NCBI GenBank assembly: GCA_019677205.1
Contig: JAAMXY010000361.1
Location: 23,641 to 44,558 of the forward strand
Direction: 5' to 3'
Length of the DNA stretch: 20,918 nucleotides
Source: Pinguiococcus pyrenoidosus
Lineage: Eukaryota > Sar > Pinguiophyceae > Pinguiochrysidales > Pinguiochrysidaceae
Position 1 is the first letter of the stretch. Each line of letters starts with the position of its first letter. Both the position numbers and the translations under genes were made by a program. Shown here in pieces: positions 1-10,508 of this stretch. The notes under the pieces were generated by a model. The model was not told the DNA's origin. It did not search any database and saw only the letters and a program-made list of their open reading frames with translations.

Positions 1-502
1 CGCCGCGGCCTCGAAGACCGAAAGCTGCCGGAGCGCGCCGCCGCACCTCAGCGCCCGCTAACGCAACGTGACAGGCGCGCGAACACGGCCGACGAGCGCT
101 GCGCAGCCAAATGCGCACGTGCGGAGATTGAAGACGCGGGGCGTGGGTCGAGGCGCCGCGGCGCTATGCTACGCGCCAGCAAGGTAGCTTGAAGGGGATC
201 TGAAAGGCAACCCAGCTCATTTATCTTTGATCCGGGATCGCTTCAATCTCAAGTGGCGCGGCGCGGCTCCGGCGCTGGAGCGGCGCGACACAGATACCGC
301 TCGGATGTTAAGCGACATGCCACGCGACACGCGAGATGTGAAACTCTTTGGCGCAGCAGTTGGGCGGCCGCATGTTTGGCGGGAGGAAGCTCGCGAACTG
401 GCGTGAATTATAGGTATAGCAACGAGCGTATGTGACAAGGCCTGCGTCGATCAATGGACGAGCGTTGTTACGTCACCATGGCGTGCGGTGACCGTTTGTC
501 TG

Positions 503-512
503 CTGATTGGTC
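503..512 (-). promoter_or_regulatory. Extended CCAAT box (GACCAATCAG)
   Basis: On the minus strand this reads GACCAATCAG, the same ten bases as on the plus strand at 8302-8311 upstream of uL3. It lies 470 bases upstream of the bL19 start codon. CCAAT boxes are classical NF-Y binding sites and work in both orientations. Function here is inferred from recurrence only. Confidence 0.4.
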
Positions 513-580
513 CTTTTGAAAAAAAAGATTCCGCAGAGTGGGGATAAATTTTTAAAATTTCAAAAGTTATGGACTGTTTA

Positions 581-613
<33 letters not shown>

Positions 614-683
614 GTCTGTCTGTCTCGAGAGACTGTCCGTCTGTCTGTCTCCAAAGACTGTCTGTCTGTCTGTCTCCAGAGAC
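581..683. repeat. TCTG tetranucleotide microsatellite with a 25-bp higher-order repeat
   Basis: A run of TCTG/CTGT units fills 581-625. It then becomes a compound array in which a near-palindromic dodecamer, GTCTCGAGAGAC, recurs as GTCTCCAAAGAC and GTCTCCAGAGAC at 622, 647 and 672, exactly 25 bases apart. TCTG units fill the gaps. Since 25 is not a multiple of 4, the pattern implies duplication of a whole 25-bp unit after the simple repeat had formed. Both strands are open through the array only because the repeat has no stop codon, so no protein is called. Confidence 0.9.
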
Positions 684-801
684 TTTAACTACTGTAGATA
701 TCTGTTGTCAAACGTTTTGTTTGTTAGTCATAGAATATATAAATTGTGTTAGTTATTGGAATTCAAATATATAAGTATACATTCCATTGATTTCTTGAGG
801 T

Positions 802-846
802 TTATCGATCGTGTAGTACGTGCACCCAATTCTGAATTATCGATAG
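802..846. promoter_or_regulatory. Paired TTATCGAT elements upstream of bL19
   Basis: TTATCGAT occurs at 802-809 and again within TTATCGATAG at 837-846, 35 bases apart, in an AT-rich stretch 140-180 bases before the bL19 start codon. The spacing and position would suit transcription-factor sites, since the core ATCGAT is palindromic. No family assignment is made. This is a sequence observation plus inference. Confidence 0.3.
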
Positions 847-981
847 TGCATTTCGCAGGAAAGTGAAAAGCGAACAGCAGAGCGCCCGAGTGGCTTGGCG
901 CCACAAACCAAACACACTCATGATCCCACGACTCCTCCCCACCTTCCGCCGCTCTCCCGCCCCTTCAAGTGGCCCTCTCCC

Positions 982-1776
982 ATGGCGCTTTCTTTCGGAG
1001 ATTCCGGTGAGTCGTCTCTAGTCACCTGATCCACTCGCTCCCTTCCATCCCGCTTCATGCGTCCTGGGCTCTCCGAATCCCTCCATAGAAAAGCATCTAC
1101 GAGCCAGTGCGGCGCGCGCCCGAGGACGCCTTCATCCACAAGCGTCGAGCGCGCGGAGAGCCCCGGAACCGCACGTACCTGAAGCACGTCGGTCCGCGCA
1201 AGAAGGCGAACAAAGGTGCGGCGAAGCCGGACGCCAGCAGCTCCAGACGCGCTCTAAGCCTGAAGTGTGGTGCTTGCCACACCTGCAGTGATGACCACTT
1301 TGGCGAATGAGATGAAGAAGGAGCTGCGGCAGCGGCAGGGCATCGAGCTGCCGGACTACCGCGTGGGAGACAAGGTCCGCGTGTCGTTCCTGCAGGCCAA
1401 GTCCGAGGAGAAGCCGGACGATTACGTGGGGGTGATCATCGCGAACCCCAAAAAGGTGAGGAGGTCTTGCGGCAAGCTTTGGGCTTCCCATCTTTGTGTT
1501 GGACCGAAGAAGGAAGATGCTCCTGGATGAATTGCTTTGGATGTGCTGACCCTTGCGGAACGCGCTTGGAAAAAGGGGGTGGACGAATCGATCCTTGTGC
1601 GAGGCGTCGTGAAGGGCGATTGCTTTGAGGTGCGCGTGCCCTTGTGGTCGCCGCTGCTAAAGGCCGTCGAGATCCTCGAGCCGAGGTGTATTCACAAGGG
1701 CAAGAAGGCTGGCCGGCGCGTGCGCCGCTCCAAGCTGTATTACTTGCGCAACCGAGAACCCTCCACATATATGTAG
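982..1776 (+). CDS. Ribosomal protein bL19, organellar (probably mitochondrial), 4 exons
   Basis: Large-subunit protein of bacterial-type ribosomes, here nuclear-encoded and so presumably imported into an organelle. Proposed exons are 982-1006, 1108-1215, 1289-1455 and 1576-1776, giving 166 residues; the introns are 101, 73 and 120 nt, all GT-AG. The third intron is firm: it contains an in-frame stop, and removing it joins GVIIANPKK to GVDESILVRG, which matches bacterial L19 position for position without a gap. The C-terminal part has the family signature KLYYLR, followed by a short tail ending in PSTYM. About 45 residues precede the conserved core and are rich in Arg and Lys, as expected of a targeting extension. 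The first two exons are less certain: another acceptor lies at 1088, and translation could start at the ATG at 1291. The C-terminal wording resembles mitochondrial L19 more than plastid L19, but I cannot exclude the plastid form. Confidence 0.82.
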
Positions 1777-2271
1777 TGTCGCTTGGCATCACAGACGATG
1801 TGAAGCAAACGAAAGCCATTGATCTTATCGATTCCGATTCTGTGCAGCTGATGGGCTTCTTCCGCGCCGAGGCATTCTCGCCGGGGAAGACGTATCCATT
1901 CACGGGGCCTCACGAGATCCGAGGATCCGCTTCCCTACGATTGCCCACTGTATGAAAACGAGCACTCTTCTTATCGAGCAGACGCGCCTCGAACCCAATA
2001 CCTCCATGACCCACGTGTGTCGATTCGCCCCCTACCGACTGGCCGCCACAGTTCCTAAGCAACCACGCAGTCCGCAACAGGCACGGTACAAGCCGCCGAC
2101 GCTTGGCTGAACGACAACAATTTCTACATGCGAGTGCTGCTCTACTTCTGCTCCGCCACACTAAGCCAAGCTTAGCCTAGTTCAGCTCAACCCAGCTTAG
2201 CTCAACCCAGCTCAGCTCAACCCAGCCCAGCCCAGCCCAGCCCAGCCCAGTCCAGCTCCACTCAGCCCGGC
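1777..2271. other. Tail-to-tail intergenic region (bL19 / phosphatase)
   Basis: This 495-base region holds the 3' ends of two converging genes. Plus frame 3 stays open to about 1955, but that product overlaps the bL19 C-terminus out of frame and shows no family features. The right half is the CAGCC-type array. No further gene is seen. Confidence 0.6.
2161..2260. repeat. Pentanucleotide / 15-bp tandem array (CAGCC, AGCTCAACCC)
   Basis: The left part repeats AGCTCAACCCAGCTT-like units of about 15 bases. The right part (about 2221-2250) is an almost perfect CAGCC pentamer run. The 15-base unit is itself three diverged pentamers (AGCTC, AACCC, AGCTT), so the whole array probably grew from one pentamer. 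It ends about 12 bases before the stop codon of the phosphatase gene and so lies in that gene's 3' untranslated region on the minus strand, where it would be GGCTG/GGGTTGAGCT. Confidence 0.85.
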
Positions 2272-4532
2272 CTAACGCGAAGCGATGGCAATGACGCCGT
2301 CTACCTGGCCGTCGGCGGCGTCGACCATGCGGAAGGCCTCGAAGAACTCGTTCAGGTCAATCTCGTCGGAGTCGTCGAAATCGATGAGCCTCCGGATGCG
2401 ATCGATGTCCCTGAGCTGCTCCCCCTCTGGGAGCGTCTCGTTGATGAGCTCACAGCCCCTGGTGAACTCCTCCTGGCTAATCGAGCCGTTGCCGTCCGTG
2501 TCGAACCAGCGGAAGATCGCCTCGAGCCGCTGGCGGTTGGCGTACAGCGCGTCCATCATGGCGGAGGATCCCTCCTCGGTGCCCACCGTCTGCGTGAGGA
2601 GCGAGTGGAACCGGTCCAGGAAGACCGCGAACACCACCGTGTTCCCGTCGTCCTTCAGGGCGCTCGCGGGAATGAGGTGGGACTTCAGCAGGGGCCAGCC
2701 GATCATGAGTCCCGTGACCTTGGTCATCACCTCCGTCCACTGCTGGACGGACACGTCCTCGCCGTTGCTGGACACCTCCTGGAAGGCGGCGATGAGCTCC
2801 GACTTCTTCCGTAGCACCAGCTCCCGCAGGTTCGTCTGATTCGACTTGATCAGATCCTCGATGCCGGCTCCCTCCTGCGTGCTGTAGCTCGTGACGGTGT
2901 ACCAGAGCGGCTCCGCCGGCGCATCCGCCGCATCTGCTGAACCCGCGAGCAGACTGTTGGGCGGGCGCTTCCCCTTGGTGAACCGCATGAAGGCGCCGTT
3001 GTTCGCCGAGTTGCCGTAGTTCGAGGCCGAGAAGATGGTGGCGAGGATGCCCAGGTCCTCGTCATCGAACGGCAGGTCGAAGCCCTCGCGGACGCACTCG
3101 TGGGACCGGACCACCATGCGAAGATTGTTATTACTAAGGAACTCACGAGTCACGGACGGGCCGAAGATCACGCCTGCGCCGCGCGGGTTCGGCTCCCGAA
3201 TGTCCTCCTGCACCGGATCGGACCAGAGCGCATCTCGATTCAGCTCGGAGAGGTACCACATCTCACGTTCCTGCGGGTCCTCCAGCGTGTTGTAGTCCAG
3301 CGGCGCATCCGTCGGCTTGGGCACGTAGTCAATGCGCGTCACGCGCCGCAGGTCGTCTAGGGTCACACCATTCCGGTGGAAGAGCCCGCCGTGCAGCACA
3401 AGCACCTGGCTGTCCACGATGGTCGCTATCGGGAGGTAGCGGAAGACCTCCACAAACATGCTGAAGGTGAGGTCATCGTACTTCCTCTTCACCTCGTTCT
3501 GGAAGCCGTAAACCTGGCAGATGGTGTACTCCTCGTGGTTCCCGCGGTTGAGCATCACGTTCTCCGCGCCGAGCGCACACTGAAACGCCATGAGGATGCA
3601 GCAAATCTCCAAGCCCATGTCCCCCCGATCTACAAAGTCCCCATTGAAAATATAGCGGTTCGTCGGGGAGGGGAGACCGCCCTGATCCAGGATGTGCAGC
3701 AGGTCGAGGATCTGTCCGTGGAGGTCTCCAACGACGTTCAGCGCGCCCTTCTCGGGCACTTGTATCTCGCACACGTTCGGCATCTCCTTCAGCATCTTGT
3801 AGTGCTCCCTCAAGATCTTCTTGACCCCCTTGGCACTCAGGCGGCCGCCCTTGCGGTACACCTCCAGCACGCGGCACGCGGTGTCGAACGAGATGGGACC
3901 GCGCGGCAGCGTGTACTCCACCGTCTCGTACTCCTCTGATTGCGTGTCGCCAGTGAGCTGTGGTGGTGGGCCCAGGCACATATTTTGGGGAAAGCGCAGG
4001 ATCGGTTAGGCTACCCGAGACGCGCGCTTGCACGTCCGCATCCATATCTGCTCAGATACGCACCCCGGCAATCTTGATCGCGCTGAGATCCAAGGCCTGC
4101 TGACCCGTGCTGGCCGTGCTGCGCATTTCCTCAGGATCCACCTCGACGTCGTCGTCGGATTCCGCCCCCAGTATGTTCTTCTGCACGTCCACCGACTGCG
4201 GCGGTGACACCGGTGCCGACGTGGGAGCGTGGTCTGCGATCAGGAAACCCCGGGACGGATCATCAGTCATGAGTCCGGAGAGGGCCGAAGCCACCGGAAT
4301 ACCGAGCTTCGCTCGTTCCCACCCCCTCGTGCGCCACTTTGGCGGCTCTGCTGGTCTACGAAGGGAACATACCGAGGAGGATCTGCAGAAAATGCGCCAG
4401 TTCAAGCATCTCCGCTTCGTCTTTCATGTCTAGGTCGTTGAAAATGCGCCAGTGCACGTCCGAACGCGCCGCGTCGAGGCGCTCTTTGTGCGCCTCCATG
4501 GCGTTGCCCGCGGCGCCAATCTGATTCCCCAT
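2272..4532 (-). CDS. EF-hand Ser/Thr protein phosphatase (PPEF/RdgC type), 3 exons, predicted N-myristoylated
   Basis: Calcium-linked phosphoprotein phosphatase of the PPP family. Exons on the minus strand are 4532-4373, 4233-4064 and 3957-2272 (introns 139 and 106 nt), giving 671 residues, close to animal RdgC/PPEF length. The metal-binding signatures are complete: GDLHGQ at about 187-192, GDFVDRG at 216-222, RGNHE at 248-252, then HGG and RSHE further on. The C-terminus has two canonical EF-hands, starting DTDGNG at about 596 and DFDDSDE at about 636, plus a degenerate one before them. The first exon begins MGNQIG, a plausible N-myristoylation site, followed by an acidic helical stretch. 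Removing intron 1 (GTATGT...CGCAG) and intron 2 (GTGCGT...CACAG) keeps frame throughout. No IQ motif is obvious. Shorter starts (ATG at 4270 or 3981) would lie inside the introns of this model. It is head-to-head with GAPDH. Confidence 0.9.
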
Positions 4533-4913
4533 AGCTGCGAGGCTCTTGCCTTTCGACCAGAACTGCGGGAGGGAGGCGGGCGCGGCCTGAGAGGACGCGC
4601 AAGAAAGGGTTCGGGCGCACGAAGTCCAAAGAAGTCGGAAGCTGGCTCGGCTTCTCGCGCCAAAGGATAGCGCTTCGAGCGAGGACGCGCGTGGAACGCT
4701 TCGCGCAGAGGCTCTTCACGACGCGTGGGCACGACGACAGGACAGACGCGACGCCACACGGAGCTCCAAAAGCCTCGTGACGGCGGCAAAGATAACCACC
4801 GACGCCGAGGCACTTAAAAACTGTGGCCGTGTCGGTATCTCCGCATAACACGGCCGAATATCGGTTTCTCGCGCGGCGCTGCCGTCTTGTCCAGCCATAG
4901 GGGAAGGCCGGCG

Positions 4914-4965
4914 CCAATCAGCTTCAAAGCAATCTTTGGATATTGCTGCAGCGGCCGCCAATCGG
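4914..4965 (+). promoter_or_regulatory. Two CCAATCRG boxes
   Basis: CCAATCAG lies at 4914-4921 and CCAATCGG at 4958-4965, 44 bases apart, between the divergent phosphatase and GAPDH genes. A third site in the opposite orientation (TGATTGG) follows at 5001-5007, again about 43 bases on. Such clustering suggests a shared NF-Y-like control region; this is inference. Confidence 0.4.
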
Positions 4966-5145
4966 AGCAAACGATGCGAGGGTTCCTGGAGTTCTTGGCA
5001 TGATTGGACTACAAGGGAAACCGTGCGCGGGTCCATTGGCCCACAGCCATGCGTTGGTTTCCGTGGAAATTTGTTACATCCGCCAGCTTCACGTGCCTCA
5101 ATGAAACATCAAAAGAAGAAGAACGAAGTGATCGCGAACTCTGAA

Positions 5146-5213
5146 CTGGAAGCTGGAAACTGGAAGCTCAGCTGGAAACTGGAAGCTGGAAACTGGAATT
5201 TGGAATTTGGACT
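5146..5213 (+). repeat. Heptanucleotide array (CTGGAAR)
   Basis: Nine consecutive seven-base units can be read: CTGGAAG, CTGGAAA, CTGGAAG, a five-base interruption CTCAG, then CTGGAAA, CTGGAAG, CTGGAAA, CTGGAAT, TTGGAAT and TTGGACT. On the minus strand the unit is TTTCCAG. A related heptad array (TTTCAAG) lies at 12816-12847 in another head-to-head promoter. Confidence 0.9.
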
Positions 5214-5264
5214 TTTTTGTGACTAGATGGACGATTCCAGCCGCTCACTCTCCAATCTCCAACA

Positions 5265-6706
<1,442 letters not shown>

Positions 6707-7016
6707 GGCGTGGAGCGTCCGCAGCCGAGCCACGCGTGATTTTGCTGGCGGGATCAGGGGCCATCCAGCCCATCCAGTTCTTTGTGCTGCCTAAACTTGA
6801 TCTGCTGCATCTCACGCGATCGCATCGGATCGGTACAACAAAGAAGAAGTTGTGAGGTTTGGTGAAGTTGAATGAACCAGGGTGGCATTTGAAGCAGGGT
6901 GAAATTAAACTTGATGAAGCTGAGCGGAAGCTGAGTGAAGCAAAGAGGAGGATACCAACTTTTTTTTTTGGAGGTTGCTTCGCTTGGACCGCTGGCGAGC
7001 TTGCGCCGACCACAGC
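6707..7016. other. Tail-to-tail intergenic region (GAPDH / uL3)
   Basis: These 310 bases contain the 3' untranslated regions of two converging genes. The stretch 6846-6950 is purine-rich and weakly repetitive (GAAGCTGAG twice, GTGAA several times), followed by a run of about ten T at 6960-6969. No gene is seen and no canonical AATAAA signal is evident. Confidence 0.5.
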
Positions 7017-8183
7017 CTAAGCGCTCTGTTGGCGGGCGAGCGGGCCGAGGAAGGCCGCCTTTTCCTTGAAGGTCTGGAAGCGTCCGTGGCCGTACTTGCT
7101 GGAGGTGTCGATGAACTTGAGCTGCACCTCCTCGAGGTGGTCCCGTCGGCTGTGCTTCATGAGCGACTTGCGCAGCGTGAGCACGCGCTTCCGCGAGCCA
7201 GCCACGCAGCCCTTGACCATGATCCAGTCCTCGTTGATGACTCCGTAGTGCGGGAAGCCGCCCATCGGCGTGATGCTCTTCTCGGTCAGGTCCGCCTCGG
7301 TGGTGCAGCTGGTCTCGTCGCCCTTGACGCCGATGCGGTAGATCTTCTTGTTGAGCTCCGTGCGGTGGTGGTAACCGTTCTGACCCGAGCGCGCGACCGT
7401 GCGGCCGACGCGCGCCGGGTGCCAGGCGCCGATACAGGCAATCTTGCGGAGGCCACGGTGGGTCTTGCGCGGCAGGCGCGTGACGCCCCAGCGCGTGACC
7501 ACGCCCTCGTTGCCGTGGCCCTTGGTCACACCGCAGACGTCGATGAGCTCGTCCTTGCCGAAGACGCTCTTCACGTCGATCTCCTTCTCCAGCAGGCCGC
7601 GGGCGTAGTCCACCTTGTCCGCCACGTTGCCGCCGTTGACCTGCACCTCCAGCACGTGCGCCTTCTTGATGCGCAGGTTGAGCTTGCGCACCTGGGTGTG
7701 CATGATGACGCGGACGACCTGGCAGTACTCCTTGATGCGGTTCAGCCCCTCCTCAATGGTGTTCTCGGCCGACGCCGCCTTGGCGTACTTGGTGAAGGCC
7801 TTCTTCTTGCTCTTGTACCAGTTCTTGTAGAAGCGGCGCTTGACCTCCTCGGACAAGTGCTCCGCCCACACGGTGCAAAGGCTCTTCATGCCGCTGGGGG
7901 TCTGCACGTAGCCCACCACGCCCACCGCCACCATGGGCGGCGTCTCCAGGATGGTCACGGCCTCCACCACCTCCTTCTTGTGCACCTTGGAGCCCGGCCG
8001 CTCCACGTCGCGCACGATGTGCGTCATGCCGGCCTTGTAGCCGCAGAACGCCGTCAGGTGGCAGTCCTTGGAGGCGTCGTCCCGAGGGAAGCTGCGGATG
8101 CGCCCGCGGTGGCGCCGCGTGCGCTTGCGGGGCAGGAAGCCCAAGCTGCCGTGGCGAGGCGCCTCGAACTTGCGGTGCGACAT
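7017..8183 (-). CDS. RPL3: Large-subunit ribosomal protein uL3 (cytosolic), single exon
   Basis: Core protein of the cytosolic 60S subunit, reaching to the peptidyl transferase centre. The 388-residue product has the normal eukaryotic length and begins [20 protein letters not shown], the standard start. The motif [19 protein letters not shown] (about 238-256) contains His242, equivalent to the methylated His of yeast L3, and Trp254 at the tip of the central extension. The C-terminal GRFQT stretch is also normal for the family. There is no intron in the coding part, unlike most neighbours. The gene is head-to-head with the pseudokinase-like gene (333 bases between start codons), with a GACCAATCAG box in that gap 119 bases from the uL3 start. 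A long open frame exists on the opposite strand but is a shadow of the GC-rich codon pattern. Confidence 0.98.
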   Translation of the reverse strand: MSHRKFEAPRHGSLGFLPRKRTRRHRGRIRSFPRDDASKDCHLTAFCGYKAGMTHIVRDVERPGSKVHKKEVVEAVTILETPPMVAVGVVGYVQTPSGMKSLCTVWAEHLSEEVKRRFYKNWYKSKKKAFTKYAKAASAENTIEEGLNRIKEYCQVVRVIMHTQVRKLNLRIKKAHVLEVQVNGGNVADKVDYARGLLEKEIDVKSVFGKDELIDVCGVTKGHGNEGVVTRWGVTRLPRKTHRGLRKIACIGAWHPARVGRTVARSGQNGYHHRTELNKKIYRIGVKGDETSCTTEADLTEKSITPMGGFPHYGVINEDWIMVKGCVAGSRKRVLTLRKSLMKHSRRDHLEEVQLKFIDTSSKYGHGRFQTFKEKAAFLGPLARQQSA

Positions 8184-8516
8184 ACTCGCTTCCCAACGCC
8201 GTCAGCTCTGTTCCTCCACTTAAGGTTTTGGCGCAAAGTTGGGAGCCATTGGGGATCCAGTAGGATTCTTGAGATTTGGAAAGCATGCTTTCGGGGAAGA
8301 GGACCAATCAGGATTGTTCGGACGGGTGTCGCGGATGGTGTCGCGCCGGAAGGGAAAGGAGACGGCGGAAGGACGGAAAGCGAGAATTTTGATGACTATG
8401 GTCAGTGACTTTTCCAAGTCCCTCAGCTTCAAATTTGTTCTCGCTTAGCTATCTCGCTATTCTACACCGGCCTGGCGCCGGCGCTGTTGGCAAGACTGGC
8501 GTTCGGGCGCCGCACG
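8184..8516. promoter_or_regulatory. Compact bidirectional promoter region (uL3 / pseudokinase-like)
   Basis: Only 333 bases lie between the start codons of two divergent genes, so both promoters and both 5' untranslated regions must fit here. The centre contains the extended CCAAT box at 8302-8311. The right part (about 8400-8460) is richer in A and T. No other motif was recognised. Confidence 0.55.
8302..8311 (+). promoter_or_regulatory. Extended CCAAT box (GACCAATCAG)
   Basis: The decamer is identical to the one at 503-512 (other strand). It lies 119 bases before the uL3 start codon and about 205 bases before the start of the divergent gene, a typical distance for an NF-Y site serving a ribosomal protein gene. 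Confidence 0.45.
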
Positions 8517-10508
8517 ATGGCCGAAAACGACCCATTTCGCGCCGCGATGCTGCGGGCAGCTGGCGGCAGGCATGCCATCGGCAGTGAGCAAGAGTGGCGC
8601 GATTTTACCAAGATTCTGGTGGCAGAGGCGCTGGTGACCTCCGAGGCAGAGCAGCTGCTCTTGGAAGATCTGTGGCTCACGGTGCGCGCAGAGGCCAAGG
8701 CGTACGGGCGAGACTGCCCCATTGCGCTGGACATCGACCGCTTCCGAGCGCACCTCGAGGAGCACTTTTTGGGCGTCGGGACCAGCCTGGGCAGCCTCGA
8801 CAAGGGCCTCGTGGCGAATCTGGACGCGATGGAAGGCCACCTGAGCCACTTTGAAGCCATGCTGCGGGACTGGGATCTCAGACAGATGGACGATCGTCAG
8901 CTCGGACAGCTTCTGCACATCTTGGACGACGTGGAGAGCAAGCGACAACTCGTGACCGACCGGATCCAGAGCGTCGCGGACTATGAGAGCAAATCCATGG
9001 ACCAAACGCGCCTGCAAGCGTTGCTGACCGCAACCGATGGTCAGCAAAGCGACGCCGCCGCCTCCAAGTCCTCGTCTGCTGTACTGTGGCAACGAGATAA
9101 CGTCGCGCTGGTCGAGAGGGCGCTCGCCAAGCTGCGCCCAAAGCCCGGCAGCTATCGGATTCTGGGCACGGCGACCAAGCCCAGGCTGCTGGAACGTGAT
9201 GTGTTCAACCTCGCGGGAGGTGAGCAGAGCGGCCACCATGCTGCTATTCCCCTAGAGCGACTTTCTGTTGGTGAACTGACAAAGCTCACACTCGCCTGAA
9301 TAGGGTATCTTGGTCGCTTTGGGATCCAACTCGCGAAGGCTGAGGTGATCGCCAAGGACGGAAGCCCTTTCACGGCAGCGGCGCTCGTGGTGAGACCGTG
9401 CAAAGTCAAGCCTCGTGTCCGGCGTGCTCGTCGTCTCACCGGGCTTCTAGGTACCCGGCAGTGGCGACGGAAACGCTCTCGCATCCGCCCTGGAGAAGGG
9501 AGGCAACGGAGCTCTTGCGCTTTCGGGAGTGGTGGGCGCGACGGAGCGGGGCGCGCTACGGTCCTCCAAGACCTTTGTCGTCCCGCCCGCAGCGAGAAGT
9601 GCGGTACTTCGGCAGCAGCGGGCGCTCCGGGAGCTTGCCTTCTGCACGTATACCCTGAACTTTCTGTGCGTGGACACGGCGCACTCGGAGGGAGACCTCG
9701 TGATCCTTTACGAGTACTTCGCGGGCCAGCCTCTCGCCAGGTTGCTGGGCGCTTCTCGTCGCGGAGACCGAGTGCGGCGGCCTCTGGAAGAAGCCTCAAT
9801 GCTCTTCAGGCATTGGGCGTCGGAGATCTGCGCGGGGATCGGAGAGCTGCACAAGATGTCCACCCACACGCTGGCGACGCCCGCGCTCACGCTGAATCAC
9901 GTCATCATCGGCGGCCAGGGGGTCTCTGTCAAGCTCGGCGGATTCGACTTTGGCGACAGCCTGCTGGATCTGGAGGCAGGGGCGTCGCTTCGCGTCGGCG
10001 ACGGCCCCAAGACGGCGCCGCGCGCTCTTGCCCACCGCGGCCTGCGCCTGGTTCGAGATCTCGGAAGCATTCTGGAGAGGATGCTAGGTCGCGACGGCCA
10101 ACGGGAAGCGCCGTCGCCGATCTCGCCTGACTTGCGAGCGATCATCGAGGTAGGACTAGGATATGGTCGAAGGCCAGAAGACTTCTGCAAATCGCACAGC
10201 TTCTCTCATGAGCTGCTTCTCTCCTGCTCTAGGCTACCAAGCGCATCGACTTGTCTGGCGCGTCCTCTGCCCGAGATGCGAGCGACTGCAAGGAGATTCA
10301 GGCCGCTGTCGAGCGCCACGAGCAGCGGACCTTGAGACGTGACGCGGTGGGAAGTATGCACCAAGTGTCCGTCGAGATGCCCGCGCTGAGCTTTGAGGAT
10401 CTGTCGAAGCATCGGTACTTCGAGGCGACGCCGGCCGCAGGTCTTGAGACTGTGATGAATGCGTTCTCTGCTTTCCATCGCAAAGACGCAGGAGACGCCC
10501 CAGTCTGA
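8517..10508 (+). CDS. Pseudokinase-like protein with unrecognised helical N-terminal half, 4 exons
   Basis: Exons are 8517-9219, 9304-9389, 9451-10149 and 10233-10508 (introns 84, 61 and 83 nt, all GT-AG, every join in frame), giving 587 residues. Residues 1-230 are Leu/Glu-rich, mostly helical in appearance, and match no family I know. From about 235 the pattern follows a protein kinase fold: a possible glycine loop (YLGRFG, 236-241), a hinge reading LVILYEYF (346-353), a helix before HKM, a catalytic-loop-like TLNHVII with Asn412, VKLGGFDFG (423-431) at the DFG position, RDLGS (465-469) like the helix-F anchor, and a final LSFEDLSKHRYFE (548-560) resembling the usual kinase end. The VAIK lysine and the HRD aspartate are not recognisable, so catalysis is unlikely. 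The kinase relation is an inference from weak pattern matching; a scaffold or regulatory role would follow if it is right. The first in-frame ATG was chosen as start. Confidence 0.68.

Larger units (their letters stand above)
1..981. other. Left-end region without a supported gene
   Basis: No convincing gene is visible. The first 190 bases are GC-rich and open in plus frame 1 from the window edge to a TGA at 190-192. They could be the tail of a gene lying to the left, but the other plus frames also stay open for 20 or more codons and none resembles a known family. From about 500 the composition changes: an extended CCAAT box (503-512, minus orientation), the TCTG microsatellite (581-683), then an AT-rich stretch (about 690-860) holding two TTATCGAT copies. 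The right-hand part is the likely promoter and 5' untranslated region of the bL19 gene that starts at 982. Confidence 0.5.

Noticed and set aside
1-192. C-terminal end of a gene running in from the left edge
   Set aside because: Plus frame 1 is open to 192, but all plus frames are open for some distance, the composition is Arg/Ala-rich without motifs, and no choice can be justified.
622-683. 25-bp spaced palindromic repeats resembling a CRISPR array
   Set aside because: The spacers are simple TCTG repeats, not unique sequences, there are only three units, and the DNA is eukaryotic.
507-752. Open frames through the TCTG microsatellite
   Set aside because: They are open only because the repeat contains no stop; the products are SVCL or TDRQ repeats with no start context or homology.
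875-905. tRNA D-arm-like sequence GCCCGAGTGGCTTGGCGCC
   Set aside because: No anticodon arm or T-arm (GTTCRANYC) follows at the right distance, so a tRNA cannot be folded.
6975-8408. Long plus-strand open frame (477 codons) opposite uL3
   Set aside because: It is the antisense of uL3, whose GC-rich third positions remove stops on the opposite strand; the translation has no family motif while the minus strand is an unmistakable uL3.
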